NCBI GenBank assembly: GCA_003562475.1
Contig: PWUU01000069.1
Span: 1-64,000 of the forward strand
DNA: 64,000 nt
Direction of reading: 5' to 3'
Source of the DNA: Dehalococcoidia bacterium
GTDB lineage: Bacteria > Chloroflexota > Dehalococcoidia > GIF9 > AB-539-J10
Part shown: positions 1 to 8,700 of the stretch, piece by piece
How positions within the stretch are numbered: the first letter of the stretch is position 1
Layout of the letters: every line of letters starts with the position of its first letter
Program-made: the position numbers and the translations under genes
The notes under the pieces: model-generated
What the model saw: the letters and a program-made list of their open reading frames with translations, nothing else
What the model was told of the DNA's origin: nothing
The model's database searches: none

Positions 1-62
1 GCCGCGCCCTTCATCGCTCGCTGATGCCAAGGCATCCACCCTGTGCCCTTAATCCCTTGACC
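1..62 (-). rRNA. rrl: 23S ribosomal RNA, 5' end only (runs off the left edge)
   Basis: Read on the minus strand, the first 62 bases begin GGTCAAGGGATTAAGGGCAC and continue with GGTGGATGCCTTGGCA, the conserved start of bacterial 23S rRNA. Only about 60 bases of the gene are inside the window. No 16S rRNA gene lies upstream on the same strand: protein genes start 500 bases away. The 23S is therefore not part of a standard 16S-23S operon here. The family assignment is certain; the exact 5' base is approximate. Confidence 0.93.
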
Positions 63-127
63 TACATCAAGCCGGACACAAAACGTATTCAATTATTAAC
101 GTGCGGACGTGCAACTCGCAATGTTAA

Positions 128-156
128 ATTCTACTCGAGGCGGTTGTCACTGTCAA
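128..156 (-). promoter_or_regulatory. sigma-70-type promoter of the 23S rRNA gene
   Basis: On the minus strand a perfect -35 box TTGACA (151-156) is followed after exactly 17 bases by the -10 box TAGAAT (128-133). Transcription would start near 120, about 60 bases before the mature 23S 5' end. This supports independent transcription of the 23S gene. Confidence 0.85.
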
Positions 157-564
157 ACACCGCTCACTCACCCCCCGACCCCATCATCCGCGCTTCATTG
201 CGCGCAGAACAGTGAAGTTTAGCACACTGTCGCACCAAATGGAACCACCGCATTCACCCGCATTCACCACCCGCATTCACTGGCCCAACGGTGGACGTTG
301 TGATATAGGGAGCCGGAAGCCCCAGTTGGGTAGGCCAACCTTTGTATTCTGACATCAGAGTAACATGGCAAGCTGTTACCCATCTGTTGGCGTATTCAAT
401 GCGCTTGGCTCCGCCTGCGAGACAATTGCTGGTTCACTTCAACGTAGTATCGTGAACTGCTACAGCCACTCTGTCTAGAGATGACGAAGTGAGCCGTGCT
501 TAGATGACCCAATTCTTCGATTGTGAAGCGCTGTGGTCTCGCACCAAGAAGTAGCTTCTTGCGG
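157..564. other. intergenic region, no gene seen
   Basis: This is the stretch between the 23S promoter and the end of the toxin-antitoxin operon. I see no convincing coding region, tRNA or hairpin here. The short open frames lack ribosome binding sites and resemble no known protein. Confidence 0.5.
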
Positions 565-984
565 TTAGACCATCAACCGCCCCTTCACGCAAAGAAAGAA
601 ACCATTTCCCGTGGTGCTATAACCCAATATGGCCATTCGCTTGAGTACGCTGTCAACCGGCTCTTCTGCATCAATACACTGCTGCAAGTCATCGATACAA
701 CTTTCTAGCTGCTCAAACAAAGCCGGGTGGAATCTGACAGGTGATTCCTGTGCCTGACGCATGGAGTTGAGCCGTGCGATCATCTGCTGGTAGGTTAGTA
801 GCGCCACTTGATGGATGAATATGAGTTCATCTTGATATTCCAGATTGGCGATTCTCTGCGCGACACCGTAGACCGCACTGAAGAAGTACAGTTTGTCAGC
901 TGGCGAATCGGAGCCGCGCATCCCTTGAACAGCCACATCAAGGTCATTGACCAAAGCCTTGTGCATATCAAAGCTGAGCTTCAT
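565..984 (-). CDS. hypothetical protein, third gene of a toxin-antitoxin operon
   Basis: I do not recognise this 139-residue protein. It looks mostly alpha-helical and soluble, with no signal peptide or membrane segment and an acidic centre around residues 90-112. Its ATG overlaps the TGA of the HTH antitoxin gene upstream by four bases (ATGA), so it is probably translationally coupled and part of the same operon. Its position suggests a third component, such as a chaperone or co-regulator, or a passenger gene. That role is inference from position only. Confidence 0.6.
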   Translation of the reverse strand: MKLSFDMHKALVNDLDVAVQGMRGSDSPADKLYFFSAVYGVAQRIANLEYQDELIFIHQVALLTYQQMIARLNSMRQAQESPVRFHPALFEQLESCIDDLQQCIDAEEPVDSVLKRMAILGYSTTGNGFFLCVKGRLMV

Positions 985-1427
985 GCTGTCACCTCTTCCT
1001 GTTCACTTGCGCTCTGAAGTACAGCGGTGAGCGGAACGCCACACGCGTTATTGGCCTCCCAAATTGCGGGGAAACCGAAGGCCTGTGTTGCGTTGGCCTG
1101 AGTGAATTGCACACGTATGAACGGTGTCTGGTCCGACGTCTCAGGGACCAATGGCTTCGTGTCTGTGACGAGTCTCCACCCCATTGTAGCGAGAACGCGC
1201 CCAATCCTGTCCAGTGTCGGATTCGCCTCCCCGCTCTCGAGCTTTGCGACATACGGCTGACTGACACCAACACGGTCGGCCAGCTGTCTCTGAGATAAGC
1301 CAGCTTCTACTCTCGCACGCCAGAGCGTGGCCGCGACCGCACTCCTGGCTATCTCGCCGCCAAACGCTTTTGCATATTCAGAGTCGCGGAGACGAGTTCT
1401 GAGGTCATTCATCGGCTCAGACATCAT
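981..1427 (-). CDS. HTH (Xre-type) antitoxin, HigA-like
   Basis: This 148-residue protein has a clear helix-turn-helix of the Xre/Cro family in its middle part (GLSQRQLADRVGVSQ, then a recognition helix containing PYVAKLESG). This is typical of HigA-type antitoxins that bind the toxin and repress their own operon. A tail of about 65 residues follows the HTH and is not recognised. The start was placed at the ATG at 1427 because it overlaps the toxin stop codon as ATGA; a second ATG follows directly at 1424. The frame stays open further upstream but runs inside the toxin gene. Confidence 0.82.
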   Translation of the reverse strand: MMSEPMNDLRTRLRDSEYAKAFGGEIARSAVAATLWRARVEAGLSQRQLADRVGVSQPYVAKLESGEANPTLDRIGRVLATMGWRLVTDTKPLVPETSDQTPFIRVQFTQANATQAFGFPAIWEANNACGVPLTAVLQSASEQEEVTA

Positions 1428-1795
1428 ACAGCCCCTTTGTTTTCTAAGTACTCCCGCGCAAGCCGCTTGGCTCTTCTCACGTCCCTCTTCTGGACCCCTT
1501 GGGTCTTTCGCCAACCACACAGCAGTAAGAACACGCGACGCCGCTGGCAATAATAGACTGCGATACGCCACTGCTTCTGGCGATGACGGAGTTCATATAG
1601 ACCTTTGATTCGCCTTTCCTTCCGATCCGGTTCGATTGGCTCAAGTATTCCTCTCTTAGCCAATTCTGGCCCGTATGTGGCGAGTTCATCGAGCCTTTTG
1701 TCGATCGAGGGTTGTAGAGTCGCATCCTGATTGTCAATCCACGCTTTGGCGGGTTGTCTGCCACTCCGCTGGGTGTAATACTCAACTCCGAACAT
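1424..1795 (-). CDS. RelE/HigB-like (Gp49, DUF891) toxin
   Basis: This 123-residue basic protein is of the phage-derived Gp49/HigB type. It begins MFGVEYYTQRSG and has the family pattern of an early acidic helix, a core around LYELRHRQKQWRIAVYY, then a hydrophobic strand and a lysine/arginine-rich C-terminal helix. Family members are ribosome-dependent mRNA endonucleases that slow growth when freed from the antitoxin. The toxin gene comes first and its stop overlaps the antitoxin start, the HigBA order. A TTG 30 bases upstream also keeps the frame open, but the ATG at 1795 matches the usual family start and length. Confidence 0.82.
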   Translation of the reverse strand: MFGVEYYTQRSGRQPAKAWIDNQDATLQPSIDKRLDELATYGPELAKRGILEPIEPDRKERRIKGLYELRHRQKQWRIAVYYCQRRRVFLLLCGWRKTQGVQKRDVRRAKRLAREYLENKGAV

Positions 1796-1798
1796 ACT

Positions 1799-1815
1799 AT
1801 AACCTACTGGGTTAT
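1799..1815 (-). promoter_or_regulatory. palindromic operator candidate of the toxin-antitoxin operon
   Basis: A perfect inverted repeat, ATAACC-5 bases-GGTTAT, lies four bases upstream of the toxin ATG. It overlaps a promoter-like pair, TTGACT (1820-1825) and TATAGT (1796-1801), with an 18-base spacer on the minus strand. Binding of the HTH protein here would block transcription, the usual autoregulation of such operons. The -10 box abuts the ATG, so the exact promoter is uncertain. Confidence 0.5.
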
Positions 1816-1827
1816 GGCCAGTCAATC

Positions 1828-2133
1828 ACCTATACTGTGCAAGCATGGAAGCAAGGTGTATATTCTAAACATGCATGGCGATCAAGGGAAGTCTTCTGTC
1901 GGCAGGCTCTTCGCTAGTTGCCTTGCACCCGTTCCCCGCAGTCATTATGTCGCGCAGATGAGCGCTCAGTAAGTGGATGCTATTCCCACTGTTCGTACCT
2001 TTCTTCGGATTCGTTGTTCTGATCTTCCTGAAGAACCGGCGCAATCGCATGACAGGGGTTCTGTAGCGTTCGCCACCCACCACGGCCGGTGCTAGACTAG
2101 TGCTGTGGCGCCGATTGACCGTTGTAGGTAGCC
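1828..2133. other. intergenic region upstream of the toxin-antitoxin operon
   Basis: About 300 bases between the divergent toxin operon and the small ORF at 2134. No RNA gene, clear repeat or recognisable coding remnant was seen. Confidence 0.4.
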
Positions 2134-2379
2134 ATGAATCGTTGGGAGAGCACGGGCGACCCACAGCAGGACTTCGCTCGAGAGCTTGCCGAGATCGAAG
2201 AAAGCGGTCCACTGGGCCGCGTCTACATCTTCTTCTTCACCGCACTCGCTGTGAAGGCCCTCGCACTTACCGTTGCCGTGACTATCTACACCGTCGGTGT
2301 TGTTCCTCTTCCTGGGCGGACAATTCCCGTATCTCCCCTACCAGTGAACACGAAGGCAATCGGACAACCAATTACGTGA
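2134..2379 (+). CDS. possible small membrane protein (uncertain)
   Basis: This is an 81-residue frame with an acidic N-terminus of about 27 residues, then one hydrophobic segment at roughly residues 29-57 that could span the membrane, and a short proline-rich tail. I do not recognise it. The ATG has only a weak purine run upstream (GTAGGTAG). It sits 125 bases upstream of the restriction-modification gene on the same strand. It may be a genuine small gene or a chance frame; the membrane-like segment is the only positive evidence. Confidence 0.3.
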   Translation: MNRWESTGDPQQDFARELAEIEESGPLGRVYIFFFTALAVKALALTVAVTIYTVGVVPLPGRTIPVSPLPVNTKAIGQPIT

Positions 2380-2504
2380 ACGGCTCGCTTCTGTAGTTGT
2401 CTTCTACTGCCCGGGTGGTTAGAATCACTTATGGCGATGGGTGAACGTACCGTGTCCGCACTGGAGGCATCAACGATCCTACTTCAACATTCGTGGGTTA
2501 GCAC

Positions 2505-5500
2505 ATGAGCGTTCGAGAGTTTGTCGATTACTTTCGCAGCGTGCAGAAGACTCTTAGCAGTGGTTATGCCAGCGAAGGATCGCACTATCCTGCACTCCAG
2601 AAACTGCTCGAATCATGTGGGCAGGACATTGCTGCCACATGTCTACCAAGCCGGATAGAGTGCGGTGCACCTGACTTCGTCGTTACGAGCGACTCAAGAA
2701 TAGTCGGCTATGTGGAAGCGAAGGATGTTGGCAGAAGTCTAGACGAAGTGGAGAAATCCGAGCAGCTGAGACGTTATCGCGCTTCGCTTAGCAATCTCAT
2801 ACTCACCGATTACCTGGAGTTTCGATGGTATGTCGATGGTGACCATCGCCTGACCGCACGTCTTGGCACACTTGCACTCGACGGGCGGGTCACTCGTGAT
2901 CCGGGTGGACAAGAGGCGGTTCTTGCGCTACTGGAGGCGTTCCTGTCCCATCGTGCCACTGGAGTCGGCGCACCACGTGACCTTGCTATGCGCATGGCAC
3001 AACTCGCTCACATGATTCGCGACCTCACAGTCAACGCCCTCGAGAGAGAGTCTACGACCGGCCCTCTGCATCTGCAACTGGATGCGTTCCGCTCCAACCT
3101 TATCCCGGATCTGACCCAAGAGCAGTTTGGCGACATGTATGCGCAGACAATCGCCTACGGTCTCTTTGCCGCACGCTGCGCCGATCCCACCGGTCGAGAG
3201 TTCACGCGGCGCAATGCCGCATACTTGCTGCCCAGGACCAATCCTTTTCTGCGAAACTTGTTCAACCATATTGCTGGACCGAATCTCGACGACCGCATTG
3301 CGTGGCTGGTGGACGACCTCGCACAGCTTCTGCTTCAGGCTGACATGGACGCAGTACTGCGAAACTTTGGCAAACGTACCGCGAGAGAAGATCCGGTAGT
3401 GCACTTCTACGAAACGTTTCTGAAGGAGTACAACCCCAAGGTGCGCGAGATGCGTGGGGTGTACTACACACCTGCACCGGTGGTTTCGTACATCGTGCTC
3501 TCCGTTGACTCCCTACTGCAAGATGTCTTTTGCAGACCAGAGGGCCTTGCCGATGGAGAAACACTCTTGCTGGACCCTGCGGTGGGCACAGGCACTTTCC
3601 CGTACATGGTAGTCGAAGAGATCCGGGAGCGTCTTGCTCAGCGCGGCCAGCAAGGGCTCTGGAACCAGTACGCGAGTGAGAAGCTGCTGCCACGTATCTT
3701 CGGCTTCGAATTGCTTATGGCGCCATACGCCGTGGCGCACCTTAAGCTTGGGCTACAGCTCCAGGAGTCGGGATACACATTTGACGGCGACCAGCGCCTT
3801 GGCGTCTACCTGACGAACACGCTCGATGAGGCGGTGAAGCGCGCCGAGACGCTTTTCGCACGCTGGATTACCGAAGAGGCCAACGCTGCCGCGGAGGTTA
3901 AGAAGCAGAAGCCCATCATGGTGGTGCTGGGAAATCCTCCCTACTCTGGCCATTCGGCGAACCGCGGAGAGTGGGCTCGCCAGCTCGTCGAGCGATACAA
4001 GACCGTGGACGGCCGCCCGCTTGGTGAGAAGAACCCGAAGTGGCTCCAGGATGACTACGTGAAGTTCATCGCGTTCGGCCAGTGGCGCATTGAGCGGACC
4101 GGACAGGGCATCCTCGGATTCATCACCAACCACTCCTACCTGGACAATCCGACATTTCGAGGCATGCGCCAGTCCTTGATGAACAGCTTCAGCGACATCT
4201 ACATCCTCAATCTGCACGGGAACGCCAAAAGGAGGGAAGTTGCCCCGGATGGTGGGAAGGACGAGAACGTGTTCGACATCCAGCAGGGTGTCGCCATTGG
4301 ACTCTACGTCAAACGGGCAGGCGCTGAGGGGCCTGCAAGAGTTCGCCACGCCGATCTATGGGGATTGCGTGATGGAAAGTACGCCTTCCTCGCCGAGAAC
4401 GACATCAAGACGATGGACTGGGGGCAATTGACCCCCGCCAGTCCATCCTACCTGTTTGTGCCGTCACAGGATGATCTGCGGGCCGAATACCAGAGATGGT
4501 GGAAGGTAACGGACATATTCCCCGTCAACAGCGTCGGCGTGGTTACGGCCAGAGACGGACTGACCATCCGCTGGACGCGACGTGAGGTTGAGGAGACTAT
4601 CCGGGAATTCTCACGGCTCTTGGTGGAGGAGGCACGAGCGAGCTATGGTCTCGGCGACGATGCGAAGGATTGGCGGGTTGAACTTGCACAGCGAGACGTG
4701 CGCGAATCCGGCTCGTCACCCGAACGGATAGTACCGATACTTTACCGGCCGTTCGATATCCGGTACACCTATTACACCGGCCGCTCGCGAGGGTTTCACT
4801 GCAGGCCTCGATTCGAGGTCATGCAGCATATGCTCCAACATAACCTGAGCCTCGTTTGTCCGCGCGCAGTCGAAATCGCGGGACCTTGGCAGCATGTGGT
4901 CTGCACGAGCAACTTGGTTGAACATGTGGCGGTGTCTTTGAAGACGATCGACACGACGTTGCCTTTGTATCTATACCCCGCAGAGGGAGAGATGTTGTTC
5001 GGCGACAGGCATCGACAGCCAAATCTAAACCCTGCGTTCATCTCCGCTGTCTCTGACAGCCTCAGTCTGCGATTCATCGATGACGGGCGCGGAGACCTCG
5101 AAGAGACGGCCGGACCGGAGGACGTCTTCGCGTACATCTATGCGGTGCTTCATTCACCTACGTTCCGCGACCGTTACTCAGAGTTCCTGAAGAGGGATTT
5201 CCCCCGTGTGCCGCTCACCACTAACCGGGCACTCTTCAAGGCGCTGGCAGCCAGGGGTACGGAGCTCGTGTCCTTGCATCTCATGGAGTCACCATTGCTC
5301 GGGAACTTCATCACTGCGTACCCAGTAACCGGCTCGAACTGCGTTGACAAAGTGAGCTACGTCGAATCGAATCAGCGAGTCTACATCAACCGCACACAGT
5401 ATTTCGAAGGCGTGCCTCCCGATATCTGGAGTTTCCACATCGGTGGCTACCAGGTCGCGCAGAAATGGCTCAAGGACCGAAAGGGCAGGACGCTCACTTA

Positions 5501-5603
5501 TGATGAGTTGATTCACTACCAGGGAGTGGTGGTGGCTTTGAAAGAGACCATACGAGTGATGTCTGAGATAGACGAGCTGATCCCCAGGTGGCCCATATCG
5601 TGA
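2505..5603 (+). CDS. type IIG / type ISP-like restriction-modification enzyme (N6-adenine methyltransferase with nuclease domain)
   Basis: This 1032-residue protein combines an N-terminal nuclease-like domain and a gamma-class adenine methyltransferase. Residues about 52-73 show a PD-(D/E)xK pattern (PDF, then GYVEAK). A helical linker ends in GVYYTP, where target motifs of type I/IIG methylases begin. Motif I (DPAVGTGTF) lies near residue 356 and the catalytic motif IV NPPY near residue 477. The remaining C-terminal half resembles the target-recognition part of type ISP enzymes. No helicase motor (Walker A, DEAD box) is visible, unlike full type ISP enzymes such as LlaGI. It probably methylates adenine in, and cuts near, an asymmetric site as a single polypeptide. 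No separate specificity or nuclease gene adjoins it. Confidence 0.85.
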   Translation: MSVREFVDYFRSVQKTLSSGYASEGSHYPALQKLLESCGQDIAATCLPSRIECGAPDFVVTSDSRIVGYVEAKDVGRSLDEVEKSEQLRRYRASLSNLILTDYLEFRWYVDGDHRLTARLGTLALDGRVTRDPGGQEAVLALLEAFLSHRATGVGAPRDLAMRMAQLAHMIRDLTVNALERESTTGPLHLQLDAFRSNLIPDLTQEQFGDMYAQTIAYGLFAARCADPTGREFTRRNAAYLLPRTNPFLRNLFNHIAGPNLDDRIAWLVDDLAQLLLQADMDAVLRNFGKRTAREDPVVHFYETFLKEYNPKVREMRGVYYTPAPVVSYIVLSVDSLLQDVFCRPEGLADGETLLLDPAVGTGTFPYMVVEEIRERLAQRGQQGLWNQYASEKLLPRIFGFELLMAPYAVAHLKLGLQLQESGYTFDGDQRLGVYLTNTLDEAVKRAETLFARWITEEANAAAEVKKQKPIMVVLGNPPYSGHSANRGEWARQLVERYKTVDGRPLGEKNPKWLQDDYVKFIAFGQWRIERTGQGILGFITNHSYLDNPTFRGMRQSLMNSFSDIYILNLHGNAKRREVAPDGGKDENVFDIQQGVAIGLYVKRAGAEGPARVRHADLWGLRDGKYAFLAENDIKTMDWGQLTPASPSYLFVPSQDDLRAEYQRWWKVTDIFPVNSVGVVTARDGLTIRWTRREVEETIREFSRLLVEEARASYGLGDDAKDWRVELAQRDVRESGSSPERIVPILYRPFDIRYTYYTGRSRGFHCRPRFEVMQHMLQHNLSLVCPRAVEIAGPWQHVVCTSNLVEHVAVSLKTIDTTLPLYLYPAEGEMLFGDRHRQPNLNPAFISAVSDSLSLRFIDDGRGDLEETAGPEDVFAYIYAVLHSPTFRDRYSEFLKRDFPRVPLTTNRALFKALAARGTELVSLHLMESPLLGNFITAYPVTGSNCVDKVSYVESNQRVYINRTQYFEGVPPDIWSFHIGGYQVAQKWLKDRKGRTLTYDELIHYQGVVVALKETIRVMSEIDELIPRWPIS

Positions 5604-6159
5604 CATAGGTCCGCGTCTTGTGCGACGCACTCTCCGTTAGCATGCGCTCCTACGACTGATTGAGTGTGGCCGGTGTCTAGGCTGTATCCTTGTGGCGACG
5701 AGCATTGTCAGAACCGAATAGTCCCGAATGGGCGGTGGTGGTATGGCAAGCATCGGCGATATCCTGATTGGCGGCAAGCACCCGGCACGCACTCAACGCA
5801 ACGCCCGGTGCCCGCAACTCCTCCAACCCCCACCCATCGCACACCGGCACCAGATCATCCATGGCGCAGACCTCTTATGCCACAACGAACAAGGAGGACA
5901 GTTTCGCTGACCACTTAAGCGGACATTATCGCTGGACACCAACACTGCACCTCATGGAGACGCATTCACGGGCTCTACTGGAAAGCGGCGGAATGTGAAG
6001 ATATACTGAGCAGGGTCCAGGGCAAATGAGAATGGCGTCGATGTTCGGTGAACTACTGCTTTCTGACAACACGATAGTTCGCGTGCATTCGGTTATGGTT
6101 AAGAGCGGGGTGAACATCTCGATGCGTCCGCGACGCGCGTTGTCAGTCAGGAGGCTTGA
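5604..6159. other. 556-base intergenic region
   Basis: There is no convincing gene between the restriction enzyme and the sulfur operon. A minus-strand frame at 5677-5862 reads like protein for about 40 residues but has no start signal or recognisable family, and may be a remnant. The right end holds a promoter candidate and the leader of the next operon. I looked for a SAM riboswitch in the leader and saw none of its conserved sequences. Confidence 0.5.
5979..6007 (+). promoter_or_regulatory. promoter candidate of the homocysteine biosynthesis operon
   Basis: TGGAAA (5979-5984), a 17-base spacer and TATACT (6002-6007) form a reasonable sigma-70 promoter. The leader would be about 145 bases, ending in a strong ribosome binding site (AGGAGG) before the ATG at 6160. 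Confidence 0.4.
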
Positions 6160-7368
6160 ATGCGCAAGACGATTTCCGAGATCAATGAACGAGTCCAGCG
6201 CCGCGAAGCAGTTGTGTTCACGGCTGAGGAAGTCATCGATTACGTGCGCCAGAATGGCTTCGAAAAGGCTGCTCGAACCGTAGACGTCGTCACGACCGGC
6301 ACCTTCAGTCCCATGTGCTCTTCCGGAATGTACATGAATGTCGGCCATTCCAAGCCACGCATCAAGCTGGGGGGTGGGAAGGCGACCCTCAACGATGTCC
6401 CCGCCTATACAGGACTTGCGGCGGTCGACTTGTTCCTCGGCGCCGGTGCAATCCCGGACGATGATCCGAGAAACAAGATCTATCCTGGAGAGTTCCGCTA
6501 TGGCGGGGGGCACGTAATAGAAGACCTTGTGGCTGGCAGAGACGTGCACCTTCAGGCAAGCGCGTACGGAACGGACTGCTACCCGAGAAAGAAGCTGGAC
6601 ACCTGGATTCGCCTTGCGGACCTCAACAGTGCCACGTTGTTCAACATCAGGAACGCCTATCAGAACTACGGCGTTGCGGTCAATTGCAGCGACAGAATGA
6701 TCTACACATACATGGGTGTGCTGAAACCAAACCTGGGCAATGCCAACTACTCATCATCCGGCACTCTTTCGCCACTTTTGAACGACCCCGACTACGACAC
6801 CATCGGGATTGGCACCAAAGTCTTTCTGGGTGGCGGCGTCGGCTACGTCGCCTGGCACGGAACGCAGCACAACCCACACGTGCCTCGTCTGGACAACGAC
6901 GTGCCCCGAGGACCGGCAGGGACTCTGGCCCTTATCGGTGACCTGACACAGATGAGTGGCCGCTGGCTTGTGGGAACCAGCATGCTGGGATACGGAGCCA
7001 CCTTGACCCTTGGCATTGGCGTGCCCATACCCATACTCTCCGACAAGGTCCTGCAGCGCACTCTCGTAACCGATGCCGATATCGTCGCGCCGGTCGTGGA
7101 CTATTCCGTCGCACAGCCACAGCGTGACCCGGACATACTAGCCGAGGTAACGTATGCGGAATTGCGTAGCGGCACTATCGCGTTGCTGAACAGGAGGGTG
7201 CCCACATCCTCACTTTCCAGCTATCCTCGTGCTCGGGAAATCGCCACCATTCTCAAGTCATGGATCACCTCAGGTTCGTTTCTTCTGACCGAGCCGGTCG
7301 CACCTTTGCCCGGGCGCGACTCGGAGGTTGGCTATCACCACATGGTAGAACGTCCTGCAGGAGAATAG
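6160..7368 (+). CDS. COG1900/DUF39 homocysteine biosynthesis protein
   Basis: This 402-residue cytoplasmic protein is of the COG1900 (DUF39) family. In methanogens the family is required to make homocysteine directly from aspartate semialdehyde and sulfide, by reductive sulfur insertion instead of via O-acetyl or O-succinyl homoserine. Recognisable features are the N-terminal TFSPMCSSG and the glycine-rich FLGGGVGYVAWHGTQHNP near the middle. The length matches the core family without C-terminal CBS domains. The ATG has a good AGGAGG site. The ferredoxin partner gene follows after three bases and a UPF0280 gene after that, the same trio linked to sulfide assimilation in methanogens. The family match is secure; its activity in this bacterium is inferred. 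Confidence 0.9.
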   Translation: MRKTISEINERVQRREAVVFTAEEVIDYVRQNGFEKAARTVDVVTTGTFSPMCSSGMYMNVGHSKPRIKLGGGKATLNDVPAYTGLAAVDLFLGAGAIPDDDPRNKIYPGEFRYGGGHVIEDLVAGRDVHLQASAYGTDCYPRKKLDTWIRLADLNSATLFNIRNAYQNYGVAVNCSDRMIYTYMGVLKPNLGNANYSSSGTLSPLLNDPDYDTIGIGTKVFLGGGVGYVAWHGTQHNPHVPRLDNDVPRGPAGTLALIGDLTQMSGRWLVGTSMLGYGATLTLGIGVPIPILSDKVLQRTLVTDADIVAPVVDYSVAQPQRDPDILAEVTYAELRSGTIALLNRRVPTSSLSSYPRAREIATILKSWITSGSFLLTEPVAPLPGRDSEVGYHHMVERPAGE

Positions 7369-7371
7369 CCG

Positions 7372-7782
7372 ATGAAGATATCTCGCCGCATAGTCCTTCA
7401 CTTTCCCCCGCTGGTTACCGGCCAGCCGGTGGTGTACCGCCTGGCCAAAGATTACGACCTCATGTTCAACATCCTGCGTGCCTCCGTGTCGCCCGGGCAG
7501 GAGGGCCTGCTCGTCCTCGAGCTTACCGGCGAGCACGCCGAATATGACAGAGGCATCCAGTACCTGCGCGATACTGGCATCGAGATCCAGCCACTCAGCC
7601 AGGATGTGCTGCGCGACGAGTCGCGGTGCACTCACTGTGGCGCGTGCATCGCAATCTGTCCTGCGGAGGCATTCGCAAGCGACCCGGTAACACGCGAGAT
7701 TGCATTTGATCACGACCGCTGCGTCCTCTGCGGCCTGTGCGTCAAGGCTTGTCCACCACGCGCCATGAACATCGTCTTCTAG
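7372..7782 (+). CDS. NIL-domain 2x[4Fe-4S] ferredoxin of the homocysteine synthesis system
   Basis: This 136-residue protein joins an N-terminal NIL domain (about residues 5-75), a small ligand-binding fold also found in methionine ABC transporter ATPases, to a two-cluster ferredoxin. The cluster motifs are Cys86/89/92/96 followed by Pro, and Cys117/120/123/127 followed by Pro. In methanogens this architecture supplies electrons for the COG1900 protein when sulfide is built into homocysteine. It starts three bases after the COG1900 stop and is clearly in the same operon. No alternative role seems likelier in this context. Confidence 0.9.
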   Translation: MKISRRIVLHFPPLVTGQPVVYRLAKDYDLMFNILRASVSPGQEGLLVLELTGEHAEYDRGIQYLRDTGIEIQPLSQDVLRDESRCTHCGACIAICPAEAFASDPVTREIAFDHDRCVLCGLCVKACPPRAMNIVF

Positions 7783-7794
7783 GATGCCGTCAGA

Positions 7795-8529
7795 GTGAAC
7801 AGTCGACGTATTTATCGGGACTGGGTGGGCAGTGGTGACCTTGTTTCATTCACCACCACGGTCGGGACGACCGACTTGTTCATCAGGACGCAGCGCGACT
7901 TGAGTCGGGAGGCATTCGCCTCAGCAGTCGGCCATCGCGGTGCTGTCGAAACCTACTGCTCCACCCACCCTCTCTTCGCCACAAGTCTCGAGCCACAGGA
8001 AGTCGAGAACTGCGCCCCATCGATAGTCGAGCAAATGGCTGCCGCGGCACGGATTGCGGGGGTTGGCCCGCTTGCAGCGGTGGCAGGAGCCATCGCCGAG
8101 GCAGTTGGCACGGACCTGCTGGCGTATTCTAATGAGGTGATCGTTGAGAATGGCGGCGACGTGTTCATTGCGACCCAAAGATGCGTGACAGTGGGTCTCT
8201 ATGCCGAAGGCTCCGCCCTGACCGGTCGCATCGGCCTAGCTATAGAGCCCACCCAAGCCCCTCTTGGGATCTGTACTTCAAGCAGTACATTCGGACACTC
8301 GCTTAGCTTCGGCAAAGCTGATGTGTGCACTGTTCTTGCCCGCTCCGCAGCACTTGCCGATGCGATGGCGACGGCGCTGTGCAATCGGATTCAGAGCGTC
8401 GACGACCTGGCACGTGTGCTCTCTCTCTCCAACCTGCCAGCGGATCTGCTCGGCGTACTCGCGATCATCGATGGGCGGGTGGGCATTTGCGGGTCGGTGC
8501 AACTGGTAGAAACTCCGGCGACGAAGTGA
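7795..8529 (+). CDS. UPF0280 (COG2122) protein, linked to sulfide assimilation
   Basis: This 244-residue protein is of the UPF0280/COG2122 family, distantly ApbE-like. The diagnostic motif VENGGDVFI lies near residue 120, followed by a GxCTSSSTFGHSLSFGKAD-type segment. A Methanosarcina member (MA1715) has been reported to help use low sulfide concentrations, and the gene often travels with COG1900 and the NIL ferredoxin, as here. Translation starts at a GTG 12 bases after the ferredoxin stop. The biochemical activity is unknown; a flavin- or sulfur-transfer role is only a suggestion. Confidence 0.86.
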   Translation: MNSRRIYRDWVGSGDLVSFTTTVGTTDLFIRTQRDLSREAFASAVGHRGAVETYCSTHPLFATSLEPQEVENCAPSIVEQMAAAARIAGVGPLAAVAGAIAEAVGTDLLAYSNEVIVENGGDVFIATQRCVTVGLYAEGSALTGRIGLAIEPTQAPLGICTSSSTFGHSLSFGKADVCTVLARSAALADAMATALCNRIQSVDDLARVLSLSNLPADLLGVLAIIDGRVGICGSVQLVETPATK

Positions 8530-8700
8530 CCGCGTCTTCGTCCAGGGCTGCGTTGTCCCGCTTACCCGGCATTGCACTCATGCTCGTTGCCGTCAGAACG
8601 CACAAATATGCGGTCAGTATTCAAGTACTGCGATTGACGGACGCAGACCTATTACTTCGTGGGCACTAATGACCAGCCTGCAAGCACTGCAGTATCGTGA

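Noticed and set aside
5677-5862. Possible remnant of a coding sequence (minus strand)
   Set aside because: About 40 residues look protein-like, but there is no start signal and no family I can name, so it was left as intergenic.
6008-6159. SAM riboswitch before the homocysteine operon
   Set aside because: The conserved core sequences of SAM-I and SAM-II are absent.
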